From Protula sp. h YS-2021 (taxonomy: Eukaryota; Annelida; Polychaeta; Sabellida; Serpulidae), in NCBI GenBank assembly GCA_949752745.1, contig OX457030.1, positions 72,992,686-73,056,685 on the forward strand: 64,000 bases of DNA. The letters run 5' to 3'. Position numbers and translations under genes: made by a program. The notes below the pieces were generated by a model. The model was given only the letters and a program-made list of their open reading frames with translations, ran no database searches and was not told where the DNA came from. This document shows positions 1-10,749 of this stretch, one piece after another. Numbering within the stretch: the stretch's first letter is position 1; every line of letters starts with the position of its first letter.

Positions 1-290
1 TGCGTGAAGGAGATGGGTGATGATTTTATGATCATGGGTTATTTTTACATTTCAGACAATTCTGATCATTTTTTCATCCTCCCTCCCCTCCTCCTAACTT
101 GAGACTTTTTGGTCTGTCTTTCCGTCTGGGCACGCGGTCTGTCTTTATTATCGGCAAAAGTGACCCTGATGTCCAAGCTGTTTTTTTTACTGCAGGAAAC
201 ATGCAATAAGGTTAAGACGCTTGAGCCACGCTAACTGCCACGAACTAAAAAAAAATTAAAGAAAATAAAATCCAGAAGTACACTTCCTTC

Positions 291-635
291 CGTTGTTGTT
301 GTTAAAATAGTTGTTGTTGCCATTGTTGTTGTTGTTGTTTTTGTTCCCATTATTATTGTTGCCATTGTTGTTGATGTCACTGGTGTTGTTAATGCCATTG
401 TTGTTTTTGTTGTTGCCATTGCTATTTTTGTTGTTGCCATTGTTGATTTTGTTGATACCATTGTTGTTGTTGCCACTGTTGTTATTGTTGTTGCTATTAT
501 TGCTTTTGTTAACACTGTTGTTTTTGCCCTGTTATTGTTGTTGCTGCCATTGTTGTTCCCATTATTGCCATTGCTGTTCTCATTTTTGCCATTCTTTTTG
601 CCATCGTCATTATTGTCATTATTGTTGCTATTACA
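291..635. repeat. Imperfect GTT/GTTGCC trinucleotide microsatellite
   Basis: A long run of GTT and GTTGCCATT-type triplets. Because the unit is a multiple of three it is open in several frames (poly-Leu on plus, Asn/Thr-rich on minus). No coding signal beyond the repeat is visible. Confidence 0.9.
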
Positions 636-668
636 TTTACATTCAAAGACTTTTTTATCATTTAAAAA

Positions 669-1382
669 GTGGATAGACTCGAAAGGATGTATGAATGCAA
701 AATTTTTCCAAAATTTTACGATTGGCCACAAAATCTTAAAAGACATTTAAATCATGCACACACTTCAGAATTGAATGGAGAACAGAGAGACAGAGATGGA
801 AAACCATATAAAAACGCAATTCATGGAAACTTTAGATTGGTCTCCTGGTAAAGGGCAGAGTCAACATGGCTGAAAATAATGCATATGCTTGTATAGAATG
901 TGGTGCGTTATACAACAGCGAAGATGCTTTATCCATGCGTATGAAGAAGTGTGACGAGGGTGACGATGACAGCAGTTTTGACATTGAGTCAGACAAAGAA
1001 TGTTTGGCATGATAATGTTCAAGTATATGATGACCATTATGACAAATTTCAAGAAAAGGTTCAAGAATATGAAGAACAAGGTCTTGAAGATGCGCGTGAA
1101 AGAGCAAGTGATGATCTTCGACCCGTTTATAAACGTCGACTAAAACAACTGTTTATGAGTCTATTCATGCATACCCAACATCTAGAACAAAGTGAACATT
1201 ATCAAAGCATTTTAGAAGACTTTAATTACTTTGTGGGTGAAAAACATTATGAGTATTCAAAGGCACTAAAGGCAGCTATAAGGAAAAAACAACCATTCTT
1301 TGAACAGCTTCTAGATAAGGAGGAGGAAGATGACAGCAGTGACAAAAAAAGTGATATGGACAGTGGGGTTGAACAGAGTTAA
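669..1382 (+). pseudogene. Degenerate C2H2-like / acidic coiled-coil protein gene
   Basis: Three overlapping frames form one decayed protein. The first (from 669) ends in a finger-like segment with the Leu and two His spaced as in C2H2 fingers, but the second Cys is missing. The second (ATG at 866) begins MAENNAYACIECG, a Cys-x2-Cys pair followed by a position where the His are replaced by Arg and Cys. It runs into an acidic stretch and stops near 1011. The third (951-1382) is highly charged and probably helical, and ends in an acidic tail before a TAA. An AATAAA lies 77-82 bases after the stop. The frames need at least two shifts to join, so this copy is broken. I recognise the layout (finger-like Cys/His segment, then acidic helices) but cannot name the family. 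With the PC4-like genes at 2.6-3.5 kb it may belong to one mobile DNA element; that is inference. Confidence 0.5.
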
Positions 1383-1458
1383 ATAGATGAACACTAGACT
1401 TATCTGACTAAACTTTGTAATATTTCTATTAATTTAAACACTGTCTTCAAAGTTTATC

Positions 1459-1464
1459 AATAAA
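1459..1464 (+). terminator. Poly(A) signal AATAAA
   Basis: Canonical AATAAA shortly after the stop of the acidic ORF ending at 1382. Its position fits a 3' end for that degenerate gene. Confidence 0.45.
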
Positions 1465-1500
1465 ACTATAAAATACAGGGGGTTTCTGAGAAAAAGCCCA

Positions 1501-1615
1501 GGGCTTCTATTTGGAAACTGGCCAATTTCAGGCGCTCACTTAAAAACCAAATAGAAGCCCCAGGGCTTCTGTTAGGAAACAGTTTCCTAATTAGAGCCCC
1601 GGGGCTTCTATTTTT
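1501..1615. repeat. Snap-back inverted repeat (MITE-like)
   Basis: GGGCTTCTATTTGG (1501-1514) is the exact inverse of CCAAATAGAAGCCC (1547-1560). A second palindromic part follows, AGGAAACAGTTTCCT (1573-1587), flanked by more GGGCTTCT/AGAGCCCC arms. The single strand could fold into two hairpins. No target-site duplication was recognised. Confidence 0.6.
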
Positions 1616-1774
1616 TAGATGGGGGGTTGTCGATAAGTTTTTATTAAAAAAAATTACCATCAATCTCTTATTAAAGCGCTACATGCTGCGGATATCCGCA
1701 CAAAAATAACAAAACACACAAAAACAACAGTAACTAAAAAGTCTGGTAAAGTGGGGGAGGGGGGGAAGGGGTTG

Positions 1775-2125
1775 CCTTGTGCGAAACACAGGATTAAGCA
1801 ACGATGCAGAACGTGTCTAGGGGTCTTCCTCATATCAAAGGATTACGTGCACCGTGTCTGCATTGCGAGTAAACACGAGTTCTAAAAAGACTTGCAGGGA
1901 AAGAGGGGCAACATCACGCCGCCCGTTTCAGTACTCGGCCCGTTATATTTCAATTAATACTCCGGAGTTTAAATGGCAGTGGGGAGGGGTGTCTGTTCGC
2001 CTTGTGCAAAGCACAGGATTAAGCAAACGACGCAAAACATGTCTAGGGGCTGCCTCATATCAAAGGATTAAGTGCACCGTGTCTGCATTGCGAGTAAACA
2101 TGACTAGTTCTAAAAAGACTCCGGG
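1775..2125. repeat. Tandem duplication, about 225 bp
   Basis: The segment starting CCTTGTGCGAAACACAGGAT at 1775 recurs at 2000 with substitutions, followed by the same GTGTCTGCATTGCGAGTAAA block in both copies. No gene is seen here. Confidence 0.8.
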
Positions 2126-2582
2126 GCTTTTATATGGGAGGGGGGAGCTTCTTTTCGGAAACTCCCGGTATATGTCTTGATTTTTTATGCTTAAAAGGAG
2201 GTTTAACGTTCTTCACATTTGAAATCGCAAGAAGCTAAGGTCCCTGGCGAGGTGTTAATTCACCCGCAAACCTTTTTATTTTTATTTGTTCGATTCTTAT
2301 GGACGATCCCTGAACAGGTGTTAATTGACCCGTAACCCACATCGTATATCATATATTATGTATTTTAATTAAGTATTGTATTATTATTATGAATTATAGT
2401 CAAGTATTGTTTGAAAAAATATAAAAAGTTGAAAAGCATCCTATATATATATATATATGTATGAATTTATTTGATTGAATATCATAAATATTTACACGTT
2501 TTGAGAACTGCAATTATCATAAACACCAAATTAAAATATTGACATTTATTGAGAATAAAAACAAAAATATTTCAAATACATG

Positions 2583-2879
2583 TCACATATTAGCCCGCTC
2601 GCAAGAACGTAAATTGATATAAGTACCGTACATGTTATCACCCCGTTTGTAAATATTATGAAAACTGACATAACATTGATCCAACCCAATCACTTTTACA
2701 TCAACATGGTTTGATAATGTCAATTCCATTAAACCTTTCAGAGTCTTTATCACAGTCCACATATTAGGCTAAAAGTCATTTTTATTTGAACCATGTATCA
2801 ATTGTACATGTCTATTTGGTGCAAAATTAACTTTCAAGTTCTTACCATGCATCAAAAACTTGACTCCTGTGTTTTGCAT
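2583..2879 (-). pseudogene. Small unknown ORF with one internal stop
   Basis: A 98-residue frame starting MQNTGVKFLMHGK, interrupted by a single in-frame TAG at 2769-2771 and ending at TGA 2583-2585. Apart from that stop it is continuous. It lies directly downstream of two other small minus-strand ORFs (2949-3116 and 3135-3513) with short gaps, an arrangement like a compact viral or mobile-element transcription unit. I do not recognise the family. Confidence 0.45.
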
Positions 2880-2948
2880 TGAGAGTGATCAGCTAAGCTC
2901 ATCATATGTTTGAAACTGTACATAGCGTTCACCGTCACATTCAAAGAC

Positions 2949-3116
2949 TCACATTAAGATGTCTTGACACTTGTAGCAGAAATCTTGGTATTGGTAAGGA
3001 TTCAAAGTAACCCTCACCAAGACTTGATCTTCAGGAGATAGGATAATGTAAGTTCGACAGTAAGAGATCGTCAGTTCACCCAAATGATTCAGAAATAGTT
3101 TCGCGTTTGAACTCAT
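2949..3116 (-). CDS. Small unknown ORF, 55 aa, downstream of PC4-like gene
   Basis: Starts MSSNAKLFLNHLGELTISYC and ends at TGA 2949-2951. The same frame stays open past the stop for another 18 codons (ending DELS), so the TGA may be a decay mutation in a protein of about 75 residues. Its alternating hydrophobic and polar pattern suggests beta strands. It sits 18 bp downstream of the PC4-like ORF on the same strand. Function unknown. It was probably part of the same element as its neighbours. Confidence 0.4.
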   Translation of the reverse strand: MSSNAKLFLNHLGELTISYCRTYIILSPEDQVLVRVTLNPYQYQDFCYKCQDILM

Positions 3117-3134
3117 GATGATAAATGAGCTCTA

Positions 3135-3513
3135 TTAAGCCATCTTCTGACTGTCAATTCGTTTATATACATCTTTCTGCTGAAGCAGGAGATCCACTGA
3201 CGTCATTTGCTTCTTCAGCATTTGCCAATCTTTCAATGATAACAAAATTCCCTTCTTGGTAGGATATAAACTCCCAGATGCACGAGCCGTAATATATTCA
3301 CGAATGATAATCATCACTTGCTGCTGATATTTCACCAATTTAATATGTTTCTCCATTAATGGGTATCATAAACATTAAATCCGCTACACTCATCTTTTTC
3401 TTCATGAGCTTTGTAGTAGCAGCTTTACGCTTAGGTTCTCGCTTGACTTTAGGCTCTGAATTAAACTCTATTTTTTCACTTTTTACACGGCGGCATGGTA
3501 GCTGGTAACTCAT
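3135..3513 (-). pseudogene. PC4/SUB1-like transcription-coactivator domain protein, broken
   Basis: Two overlapping frames. 3340-3513 encodes a basic N-terminal part (many Lys/Arg, ends at TAA). 3135-3356 encodes the conserved domain, with IIREY followed by KKGILLSLKDWQMLKK. This matches the core of the PC4/SUB1 C-terminal domain (an IREY strand, then K-K/R-G-I-x-L-x-x-x-x-W and a helix), a fold that binds single-stranded DNA as a dimer. Joining the halves needs a frameshift near 3340-3356. Further N-terminal codons continue toward 3610 with another stop, and a possible first segment (starting MSAVSEQQLPS) lies beyond the LTR element at 11183-11248. The host PC4 gene normally has introns and a Ser-rich N-terminus, so an element-borne homologue is more likely. 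Confidence 0.6.
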
Positions 3514-3610
3514 CTCTTTTTATTTTTCTAAATTGTGGTCGCCTTTGAAGCTGTTGTAGTGGTAGAGACTTCAACTCAGACTTTGTTATGGGCATTGCCT
3601 TAGACTTTGC

Positions 3611-4065
3611 TGTTATTGTGAATATAGAATGGCTGCACTTACTGTAAAATGCAAATGTATTCTTGTTTATTTCTTTACGGAAATTCTGACTTTACGGAAG
3701 TGAGAATTTTCGGTCAGTCACTATACCGAATAAAGTTCTTAAAGTATTTAATTATTTATTACACGGTTAACCATTTTCATATCTACTTCAAAATTAGCCA
3801 TTTGCGATGTGTTTTCGGCTTTTTGCTCTTTATTATATTTTTAGGTGCTTAAAAGCTAATATTTAATGTTTATTCGTTGCATGCTTATTCTATGGCACGT
3901 GTATGCCGCGCATGCCATTAAAAATTGGACCGAGGTTGTCCAGGGGCCAGTCTGTCGCTGGTTGTTGGAAAGGAAAGATTAAGTTGAATAAAGATTCATG
4001 AGGTACGTGGTGAGCCGAGTTTCATTTACTTAGAAATAAAATAGTATTTAAAGGCCGAAATAACA
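3611..4065 (+). repeat. 5' LTR of the Gypsy element
   Basis: About 455 bp, beginning TGTTATTGTGAA and ending CGAAATAACA. It is co-linear with 10750-11168 along its length. It carries about 35 extra bases around 3740-3785 that the right copy lacks. Confidence 0.9.
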
Positions 4066-4066
4066 T

Positions 4067-4084
4067 TGGTGCCAGAAGTGTGAT
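4067..4084 (+). promoter_or_regulatory. Primer-binding site of the Gypsy element
   Basis: TGGTGCCAGAAGTG starts two bases after the 5' LTR end, the usual place for the tRNA primer site of LTR elements. The tRNA was not assigned. Confidence 0.65.
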
Positions 4085-4484
4085 CTTTAAAAGATAAACT
4101 CTTTATGGACCCAATAATGCAATTATTGTGCGATATTTCTCAAATTTTCTAAAATTAAAAGTGCGATACTTCCTGCTTAGTTGACAATTTACCAAAAGGA
4201 GAAAATTTCGGAAATCAATGTTTTAGTTTTACAATAAACAGATACAGCAACGGTTTATTTATCGTGATCTATGGCGGAAATAAATTAGCACAGCGTCGGT
4301 ATATTTACCGTTTGCTTCTAAAGGAAAAATGAGCTCGAAAAGGCTAAAATGAAAATGACCTTAAGTACGGAATTTATCATGGCTCTAAAACCGTACTAAG
4401 GTTTAACCAATAATACGGTTTGCTATGTACCGTTTTCAAAACAATATGGTATGCTAAGGTAGAAATTTCTTATCCTGGTTCAAT

Positions 4485-5613
4485 TTGGGGTGGATATTTA
4501 CCGGAGGGATTAATAGGTGCCATTTATTTATTTTCACGTTCACAATGTCCATATATACACATGATTTAGAAGCTGGGGCGGGACCATGTGGCAGGTTAGT
4601 CGAATCAATAATAGACATGCCTCCAATAGATGTGGAATTCACAAGTGTTGTCCCACCTGTCGAGGTTCCAAAATTTCCATCGACACCGCCCGCAGTTAAT
4701 GTCAGAAACGCGTATCCCGAACAAGATAGAAACATCCCAGGAGGTTTGTTACTCCCTAGCGTATTCCAAAGCCTGTCTACACCTCAAACATTTGATGGAA
4801 CTCAATCCTATCAGGAATATTTAGTTCATTTTGAATTATGCTCCAAAATCAATTAATAAGGGTGATTACGAAAAAGGTTTATTCTTGGCAGCATCGTTGC
4901 ACGATTCCGCTGCAAGTATTCTCATCGGTATGTAAGACATGTCGTATACCGCGCTGTGTTCTAAACTAGGAGCAAGGTTTGGGCCTGCATTTGCAACTAT
5001 ATACAAGTCTGAGTTACACGCAAGGCGACAAAAAGGGGGAAAGTTATCAAGCGTTGGCAGAAAATATCCGACGGCTATCAATGTTGGCCTTTCAAGACTT
5101 GCCTGAGTCAGCCTCGAATGGCATTTCTTGTGACAGTTTCATAGATGCTATCCACTTTGATGACTGTCGCAAGTCTGTACTTACGCAATGCCTGAAAAGA
5201 TCGTGTCAACAGTAAGTGCTGCTCGACAATTTGATGCAATCCGAGCTCGGGAACGTAGCTCATATCCCGGGCAAGTAAAATCTGTCTCATAATGCAGAGA
5301 GTCAAGTTAATTCAGTCTTTCTTCGACACCGGAAATCATGCTAACAGTTCAAAATACCTTTACCCCAATGTTAATGAAAACACATACCAGCCTATTGGCA
5401 ACAACAACAGATAAACAATGTTTTCAACCACAGAACAATCCTCAAACTATAGCCAACGCACCGGGACAAAGGTTTCAGAATCCCTATCCCGTAGGTAAGC
5501 AACAAAACATCGGCAGTTTTGTGCCACAGGGCGTTTCAAATACTAGAAATTGAACACCACTACGATGTTTTGCTTGCGGGCAATTAGGCCACATCAAAAC
5601 AAATTGTTTAAAC
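4485..5613 (+). pseudogene. Gypsy gag remnant with CCHC zinc knuckle
   Basis: Fragmented frames between the primer site and the protease. The C-terminal end has one retroviral-type knuckle of the pattern C-x2-C-x4-H-x4-C at about 5562-5610 (residues CFACGQLGHIKTNC), which binds element RNA during packaging in this family. Upstream frames hold a capsid-like region (VHFELCSKIN and following) split by stops and shifts, for example at 4857 and 5214. The gag is not functional. Confidence 0.75.
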
Positions 5614-5718
5614 TCTGGAGGGCGGAATGGACTGGCAAGTTCGTCCGAACGCCAGAGAAGCAAAACTTCTACAAATTCAATAGTTTACGGGATCAAAGCG
5701 ATCAATTTTTTAGAAAAT

Positions 5719-6259
5719 TTGTACTCAGACAAGACAGCTTTGAGAAAACATCCCGATAACACGCACTTTCTCAATACATCTGAAGATATTCAACAACCGA
5801 CTCAATCCATCATCAATGATGGTTTATATCTTCACGGCTGTATTAATGATAAAAACAGCTTTCTGTTGGACACTGGTGCATCGGTCTCAGTTTTTAGTAA
5901 AACTGTGTTCAATAATTTAAGTAATTCAATTCAAGCGACTCTTAAGCCTTATACAAGGATTCTATTGGCAGCCGGTGGCAAAAAGTTAGTAAAATATGCC
6001 AGTATCCTTTGATGGAAATTCAACTGAGTGCACTTTTGTGGTAGCAGACATTACAGATGGTGCGATCCTTGGGTTACAATTTTTAAACAGTAGCAACAGT
6101 ACTTCAGATGTCAAGAGTAAGCAATTTACCATCAATGACTCAAGCGTTAATTGCTTTGATAGGAATGGACGAAGAGTATCTCGAACAGTTTACTGTCGAA
6201 AAACAATAACAATACCCGCTCGTACTCAAAAAATGATTGAAGGAAAACTTAAGTATTAA
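5719..6259 (+). pseudogene. Gypsy aspartic protease remnant
   Basis: The catalytic signature LLDTGASVSVF lies at about 5864-5896, in the usual place just after the zinc knuckle. The frame is shifted near 5996-6012 and continues with an ADITDGAILGLQFL segment, corresponding to the hydrophobic-Gly flap region near the end of retropepsins. The protease would cut the Gag-Pol precursor in an intact element. This copy is frameshifted. Confidence 0.8.
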
Positions 6260-6274
6260 AACAAAAATGCGGAG

Positions 6275-7200
6275 GTGGTTATTGGGCCATCGGAGAAAGT
6301 TATCCAACAGAAGTGCATCTTGGCTAAAACTGCTTTACAACCAAATGGTCACAATGTTCCTGTATGTAACCCGCTGTCTGAACCTGTAGCCGTTTATGCA
6401 GGGGCGCATTTGGTGCTTACGGCTGCGCAGACGGTCCAAACTGCCAAACACAACGAAGCTTCAGTGGACAAGATATACCGTGTTCGACAAGAAAACACTC
6501 AAACGATTCCTGACCATTTACTTGATTTATATAAAAGAGCAATTAAAGACTTACCTAAACAAGAACACCGTCTCGTGGCTGATTTACTTAACAAAAACTC
6601 AGATATTTTCGCTGAACATGACATTGACTTAGGTCAAACAGATGTCATAGAACACGACATTAGCCTCGGTGATGCTGCGTCGATAAAACACCAATCCAGG
6701 CGTTTCCCCAAAGAGCAAGAACAAGAAATACAAAAACAAATCAACGACGTACTATCCAAAGGTCTAGTTGTACCTGGGAATGGCCCTTGGTCATTTCCTT
6801 TAGTCTTGGTAAAGAAAAAGGTTGGGTCAACTCGGATGTGCGTGGACTATCGCAGGCTCAACGACAAAAACAATCAAGGATGCCTATCCATTGCGTCGTA
6901 TGGATCACACTTTAGACTCTTTTACTTAGCTTCTAGCTATCATCAGGTACGGAATTCTCCTCAAGCTAGAGTTAAGTCAGCCATGGTTTGTAAGCAGGGT
7001 CTCCTTGAATGGTGGCATTGCCCTTTGGTCTGAAAGGAGCTTCAGCAACATTCAAGCGGTTAATGGAAATGGTACTGCCGGGCCAAACGTACTAGATTTG
7101 TCTAATTTATCTCGACGATGTGATTGTTTTTGCTCAAAATACCAAACAATTGATTGGGTGTTTACAGGCAGTCTTTGATAGGTTGAGGGCCAGCTAACTT
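6275..7200 (+). pseudogene. Gypsy reverse transcriptase remnant
   Basis: The frame at 6275-7033 carries the RT fingers and first palm motifs (RMCVDYRRLN near 6835-6864). The palm motif YLDDV is at 7108-7122 in a different frame after shifts around 6880 and 7030. An in-frame stop separates the PFGLKG segment from YLDDV. The motifs identify the enzyme that copies element RNA, but the reading frame is destroyed. Confidence 0.88.
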
Positions 7201-7319
7201 GAAGCTTAAATCCAAAAAGTTTACTTTGTTTGTTGAATCACATTGTCTCCAGCGACGGTATCTCTGCCGATTCAAAGGAAATCGATAAAGTTATAATTGG
7301 CTTATACAAAAGGGTGTTA

Positions 7320-7727
7320 ATGAGGTGCGGTCTTTCTTGGGGTCTTTGGGTTATTATCGAAGATTCATTAAGGACTGCTATCTCAAAGCCAAGCCATTGC
7401 ATGATCTGACAAGAAAGATTTCAAAGTTCGAATCAATCTTTCAACTCTTTGAAAGACGTTTTGAATTCCACTCCCAGTTTTCCAAAAGACTCTGGTCAAT
7501 ATATCTTGGATTGCGATGCAAGCAATTACGCTATTGGAGCAGTTTTAAGTCAGATTCAAAGTGGCCGAGAAGTGGTGATTGCTTATTCAAGCAAAGCCCT
7601 GACCAAACTGCAGCGTCGGTATTGTGTCACTCGAAAGGAGTTCTCTGCCACCTACTGCTATCTCAAATATTTTAAGAACTATTTGTGGGGTCGAACACCT
7701 GTAGTGCGAGCTGACCATGGTGCTTAA
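7320..7727 (+). pseudogene. Gypsy RT connection and RNase H remnant
   Basis: The frame from 7325 has the segment RSFLGSLGYYRRFIKD typical of the Gypsy RT thumb/connection. The frame at 7449-7727 has the RNase H core LDCDASNYAIGAVLSQ with its catalytic Asp, then YSSKALTKLQRRY and an Asp in RADHGA. Two frames are needed, so it is broken. Confidence 0.85.
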
Positions 7728-7979
7728 CAGTAGTACCAAAATTAAAAAAAAATCCGGACGACCAACTTGTTCATGAATCGAAAGAGTCGAAGAGTCTGGT
7801 GCTCTTATTGTAGCTAGACCGGATAGTAAGCACGGGAATGCCGACGCTTTATCAAGGGTTCCGTCTTGTTCTGGAAAGAAGTGCGTTTGTTGTGGTTTTT
7901 GAATTTTTGAAACGACTGTCTTTTCAAAGATTCGGGGACTTCTACTGATGACCTGGACGGTAGATCTGCTGTTTGTTCT

Positions 7980-9265
7980 GTGGAACTTGTTCCTGGGTTT
8001 ACATTGGCAGAGATTATTAAGGCTCAAAATTCTGATTCAAACATTTCCCCAATTTACAACGTGAAAGCGGAACAAAAGGCTCAACCGGACTGGAACTCAG
8101 TCTCATATTTGGGTTCTGAATGTAAGGCTTACTGGGCTGAATGGGATAGTCTTGTTTTACACGACGATGCTTTATACCGGAAGTGGGAGAAAGAAAACGG
8201 TTTGGCAATTGATATTGCCCAAGGTTTTCCGCGATATAGCAATAGAAACAGTTCATAGTACTGGTCATTTTGGTCACTTGCTTACCTACCTGACACTTTG
8301 GCAGCGATTTTACTGGTTTAGGATTAGGTCCGAGTCGGAGCGTTGGGTTAGCACTTGCGCTGTTTGTCAAAATTGTAAGAAACCTGCAAGGTATAATCGT
8401 GCCTCGTTGCAGTCTTATGTTGTGGGATCTCCAATGGAGCGCATTGCCATTGATGTTCTTGGACCACTTCCTGTCTCGGACAGAGGTAATTCTGTGATCG
8501 TTATTTTCGGTGACTACTTTACAAAATTGACTGAAGCCTACCCTCTCCCTAATCAAGAAGCTGAAACTGTGGCAGACGCATTATTCCGAAACTGGGTCTC
8601 TCGGTATGATTTACCGAAAATAATGCATTCTGACCAGGGCTCAAATTTCGAATCTTCCGTTTTTCAACAATTTTGCCGCCTAGTTGGTATGGAGAAAACA
8701 CGAACTACTCCTTATCATCCACGAAGCAATGGTATGGTTGAGCGTATTAATCGAACTGTGATGACTGTTCTCAAGTCCTGAGTGGGAAGAGACCAGAGGG
8801 ATTGGGTCTTGTTTGTTCCGTATGCTACTATGTGTTATCGCGCAACGGTCATAAATCGACCGGGGAAACACCCAACATTATGCTCTTTGGAAATTAAACA
8901 ACCCATTGACTTGCAATTCAACTTTATTGACGAAACAGACTTGCAAGGTGCTCCACAATATGGCATCAACCTTCAGAAACAATTAACAATAGTTCACCAA
9001 GAAGTTCAGAAAAAGTTACTTACGGATTCACAAAATGCCAAATCCTACTACGATACAAAGTCCAATCATAATCAATACAAACGTGGTGACATAGTATTGT
9101 TGCACGACCCCTCCAGTAAAAAAAGTGTAAGATAGTACGTCCCGTCTGGACCGGTCCCTACGTTGTCATTGACAAATTATCCAGCGTGACTCATCGTATC
9201 GGTCTTAACGGCAATAGAAAGAATCGGAAAATAGTACAGTTTGACCGATTTCAAGTATACATATT
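7980..9265 (+). pseudogene. Gypsy integrase remnant
   Basis: The longest intact piece is 8152-8781. It holds an N-terminal zinc-binding HHCC region (HSTGHFGH, then CAVCQNC) and the D-D-35-E core: Asp in IAIDVLGPL, Asp in HSDQGSNF and Glu in NGMVERIN. A stop at 8779-8781 splits the core from the next frame (8782-9135). A GPY/F-like segment (WTGPYVVIDKL) follows a further shift at about 9135. Intact integrases of this class insert the cDNA into host DNA. Confidence 0.9.
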
Positions 9266-9609
9266 ACGTGAACCTGCAGATAATAGTTGGGTAGAACGTT
9301 TGGGTGATACTGGATAAAAAGCAACCTGTAGACCCTGACGACATGGATGTACAGGCCAACCAGCAGCAATCTTTAGTTGTACCGCAGCCGGTTACAGAGT
9401 CTAGTGATGTGCCTGGTATTTCAAATCGTGGTGACGGGCGCCTCCAAGATCCAGCATCAGGAGACATTTCATGGGCCTCTACAGCCGCAACTTCTCCTGG
9501 TGTATTTATGCCGAAACGCTGACGTCTCAAACCAGACTGTCTTCAGGACTACAATTTGGAATAATGAATATGATTAGGATTGCTAGATAACAGTTGGATG
9601 CCCTGATCC

Positions 9610-9715
9610 ATTATAAACTTATCAATTACATGAACTTGGATGTAACTTATCCATTACATGAACTTGGATGCAACTTATCCATTATGTGAACTTGGGTGTA
9701 ACTTATCCATTAACT
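9610..9715. repeat. Short tandem repeat, about 30 bp, inside the Gypsy element
   Basis: Three to four copies of ACTTATCCATTACATGAACT with variants, between the integrase end and the extra ORF. Confidence 0.8.
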
Positions 9716-9823
9716 TAGATTGAGCATTGAAATTTATTAGTTATTATTGTAATTTAACTTTGCAACTCACTTCATCCACATTTATATTGCGTTGGTTTTC
9801 TAGAAATTTTATTTTCCAGTTAG

Positions 9824-10225
9824 ATGGGAGCTGCAGCTCCACGCAAGATTTCAAATATTTCGCATGAGGAGAAAACTACGGTGTGGCGCTGCGAGCATCG
9901 TTCCTGGTGCTCGAACAGGAGGTCGGACATGCATCACCATTACCGCCGGGCACATCTCCAGATCCTGCCAACTGTGTTTCTTCCAAGCAATAGCGAGGAC
10001 TTTCACAGGATGTGGACCTGCCCGTTGTGCAATTTCCGCACACCAACAAGGGCATTCCATGACTGTGACTACCCCAGGCAACGCGACTGCCATCGTGGAC
10101 TGTTTGTCAGCAAGGAGCTGATTTGCATGTTCAGGAAAAACGGTTTTCTCTTTTCCCGCGGTGCCGGAAGGATGAACCTGTCCTGTCATACGCTTACACT
10201 CCCGTCTTTCAATTTCAGTCTCTAG
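9824..10225 (+). CDS. Extra Cys/His-rich ORF between pol and the 3' LTR
   Basis: An uninterrupted 133-codon frame in the position where some Gypsy elements carry an env-like third gene. It shows no signal peptide or membrane segment. It has two Cys/His-rich patches: WRCEHRSWC followed by a DMHHHYRRAH segment, and WTCPLCNF followed by AFHDC. These resemble zinc-binding fingers but do not fit the standard C2H2 spacing. Being intact while gag and pol are broken is notable, though 133 codons can survive by chance in GC-rich DNA. It could be a captured host or element zinc-finger gene or a chance ORF. Function unknown. Confidence 0.4.
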   Translation: MGAAAPRKISNISHEEKTTVWRCEHRSWCSNRRSDMHHHYRRAHLQILPTVFLPSNSEDFHRMWTCPLCNFRTPTRAFHDCDYPRQRDCHRGLFVSKELICMFRKNGFLFSRGAGRMNLSCHTLTLPSFNFSL

Positions 10226-10732
10226 ATCGCCCCATCTGTCCACGTGTCCGGAAGAATCAGCCCGTTCTATTAAGCGCTCAACCTCCCTTGTTTCATTTTC
10301 AGTCTCTAGACCATCACACTCACCTGTGAGGTTTCCGACACCGGAACGTCCGGCTGTCGGACCGAATCCGTGGGTGCCTCTGATGCGGAGGAACACTAGC
10401 GTGATGTAGCGACTCAGACGTCAGAGTGACTGTCTTGTCAAACGACACTTGAGACCTGGTTATTCAATTACTTGAGCTCGAGAATTATTTTAAGGTTTCA
10501 TATTGATGAATACAGTTATCTATCTGCTACATTTAGACATTCCAAGCTAGTTTAAAGTCTTGGGGGATGTCAATTTTCCTTTATGTGTGTCTCAAGTGTT
10601 GCCTTGTGTGACTGGTAAGTTTCTTTAGTTTAATTGCAAGGAGCATCATTACAGAGTGCCGGTACTTCAGAGGGTTGTTCATTAACACAGGTATGTAATT
10701 CTGTTAAGAAGAGTTTGAGTGTCTTGCTTTTC

Positions 10733-10749
10733 AGGGAAGGTGGGAGTAA
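10733..10749 (+). promoter_or_regulatory. Polypurine tract of the Gypsy element
   Basis: The purine-rich AGGGAAGGTGGGAGTAA directly precedes the 3' LTR, where the plus-strand primer is made in LTR elements. Confidence 0.65.

Noticed and set aside
311..676. Poly-Leu ORF that looks like a membrane protein
   Set aside because: It is a translation of the GTT microsatellite; composition is explained by the repeat.
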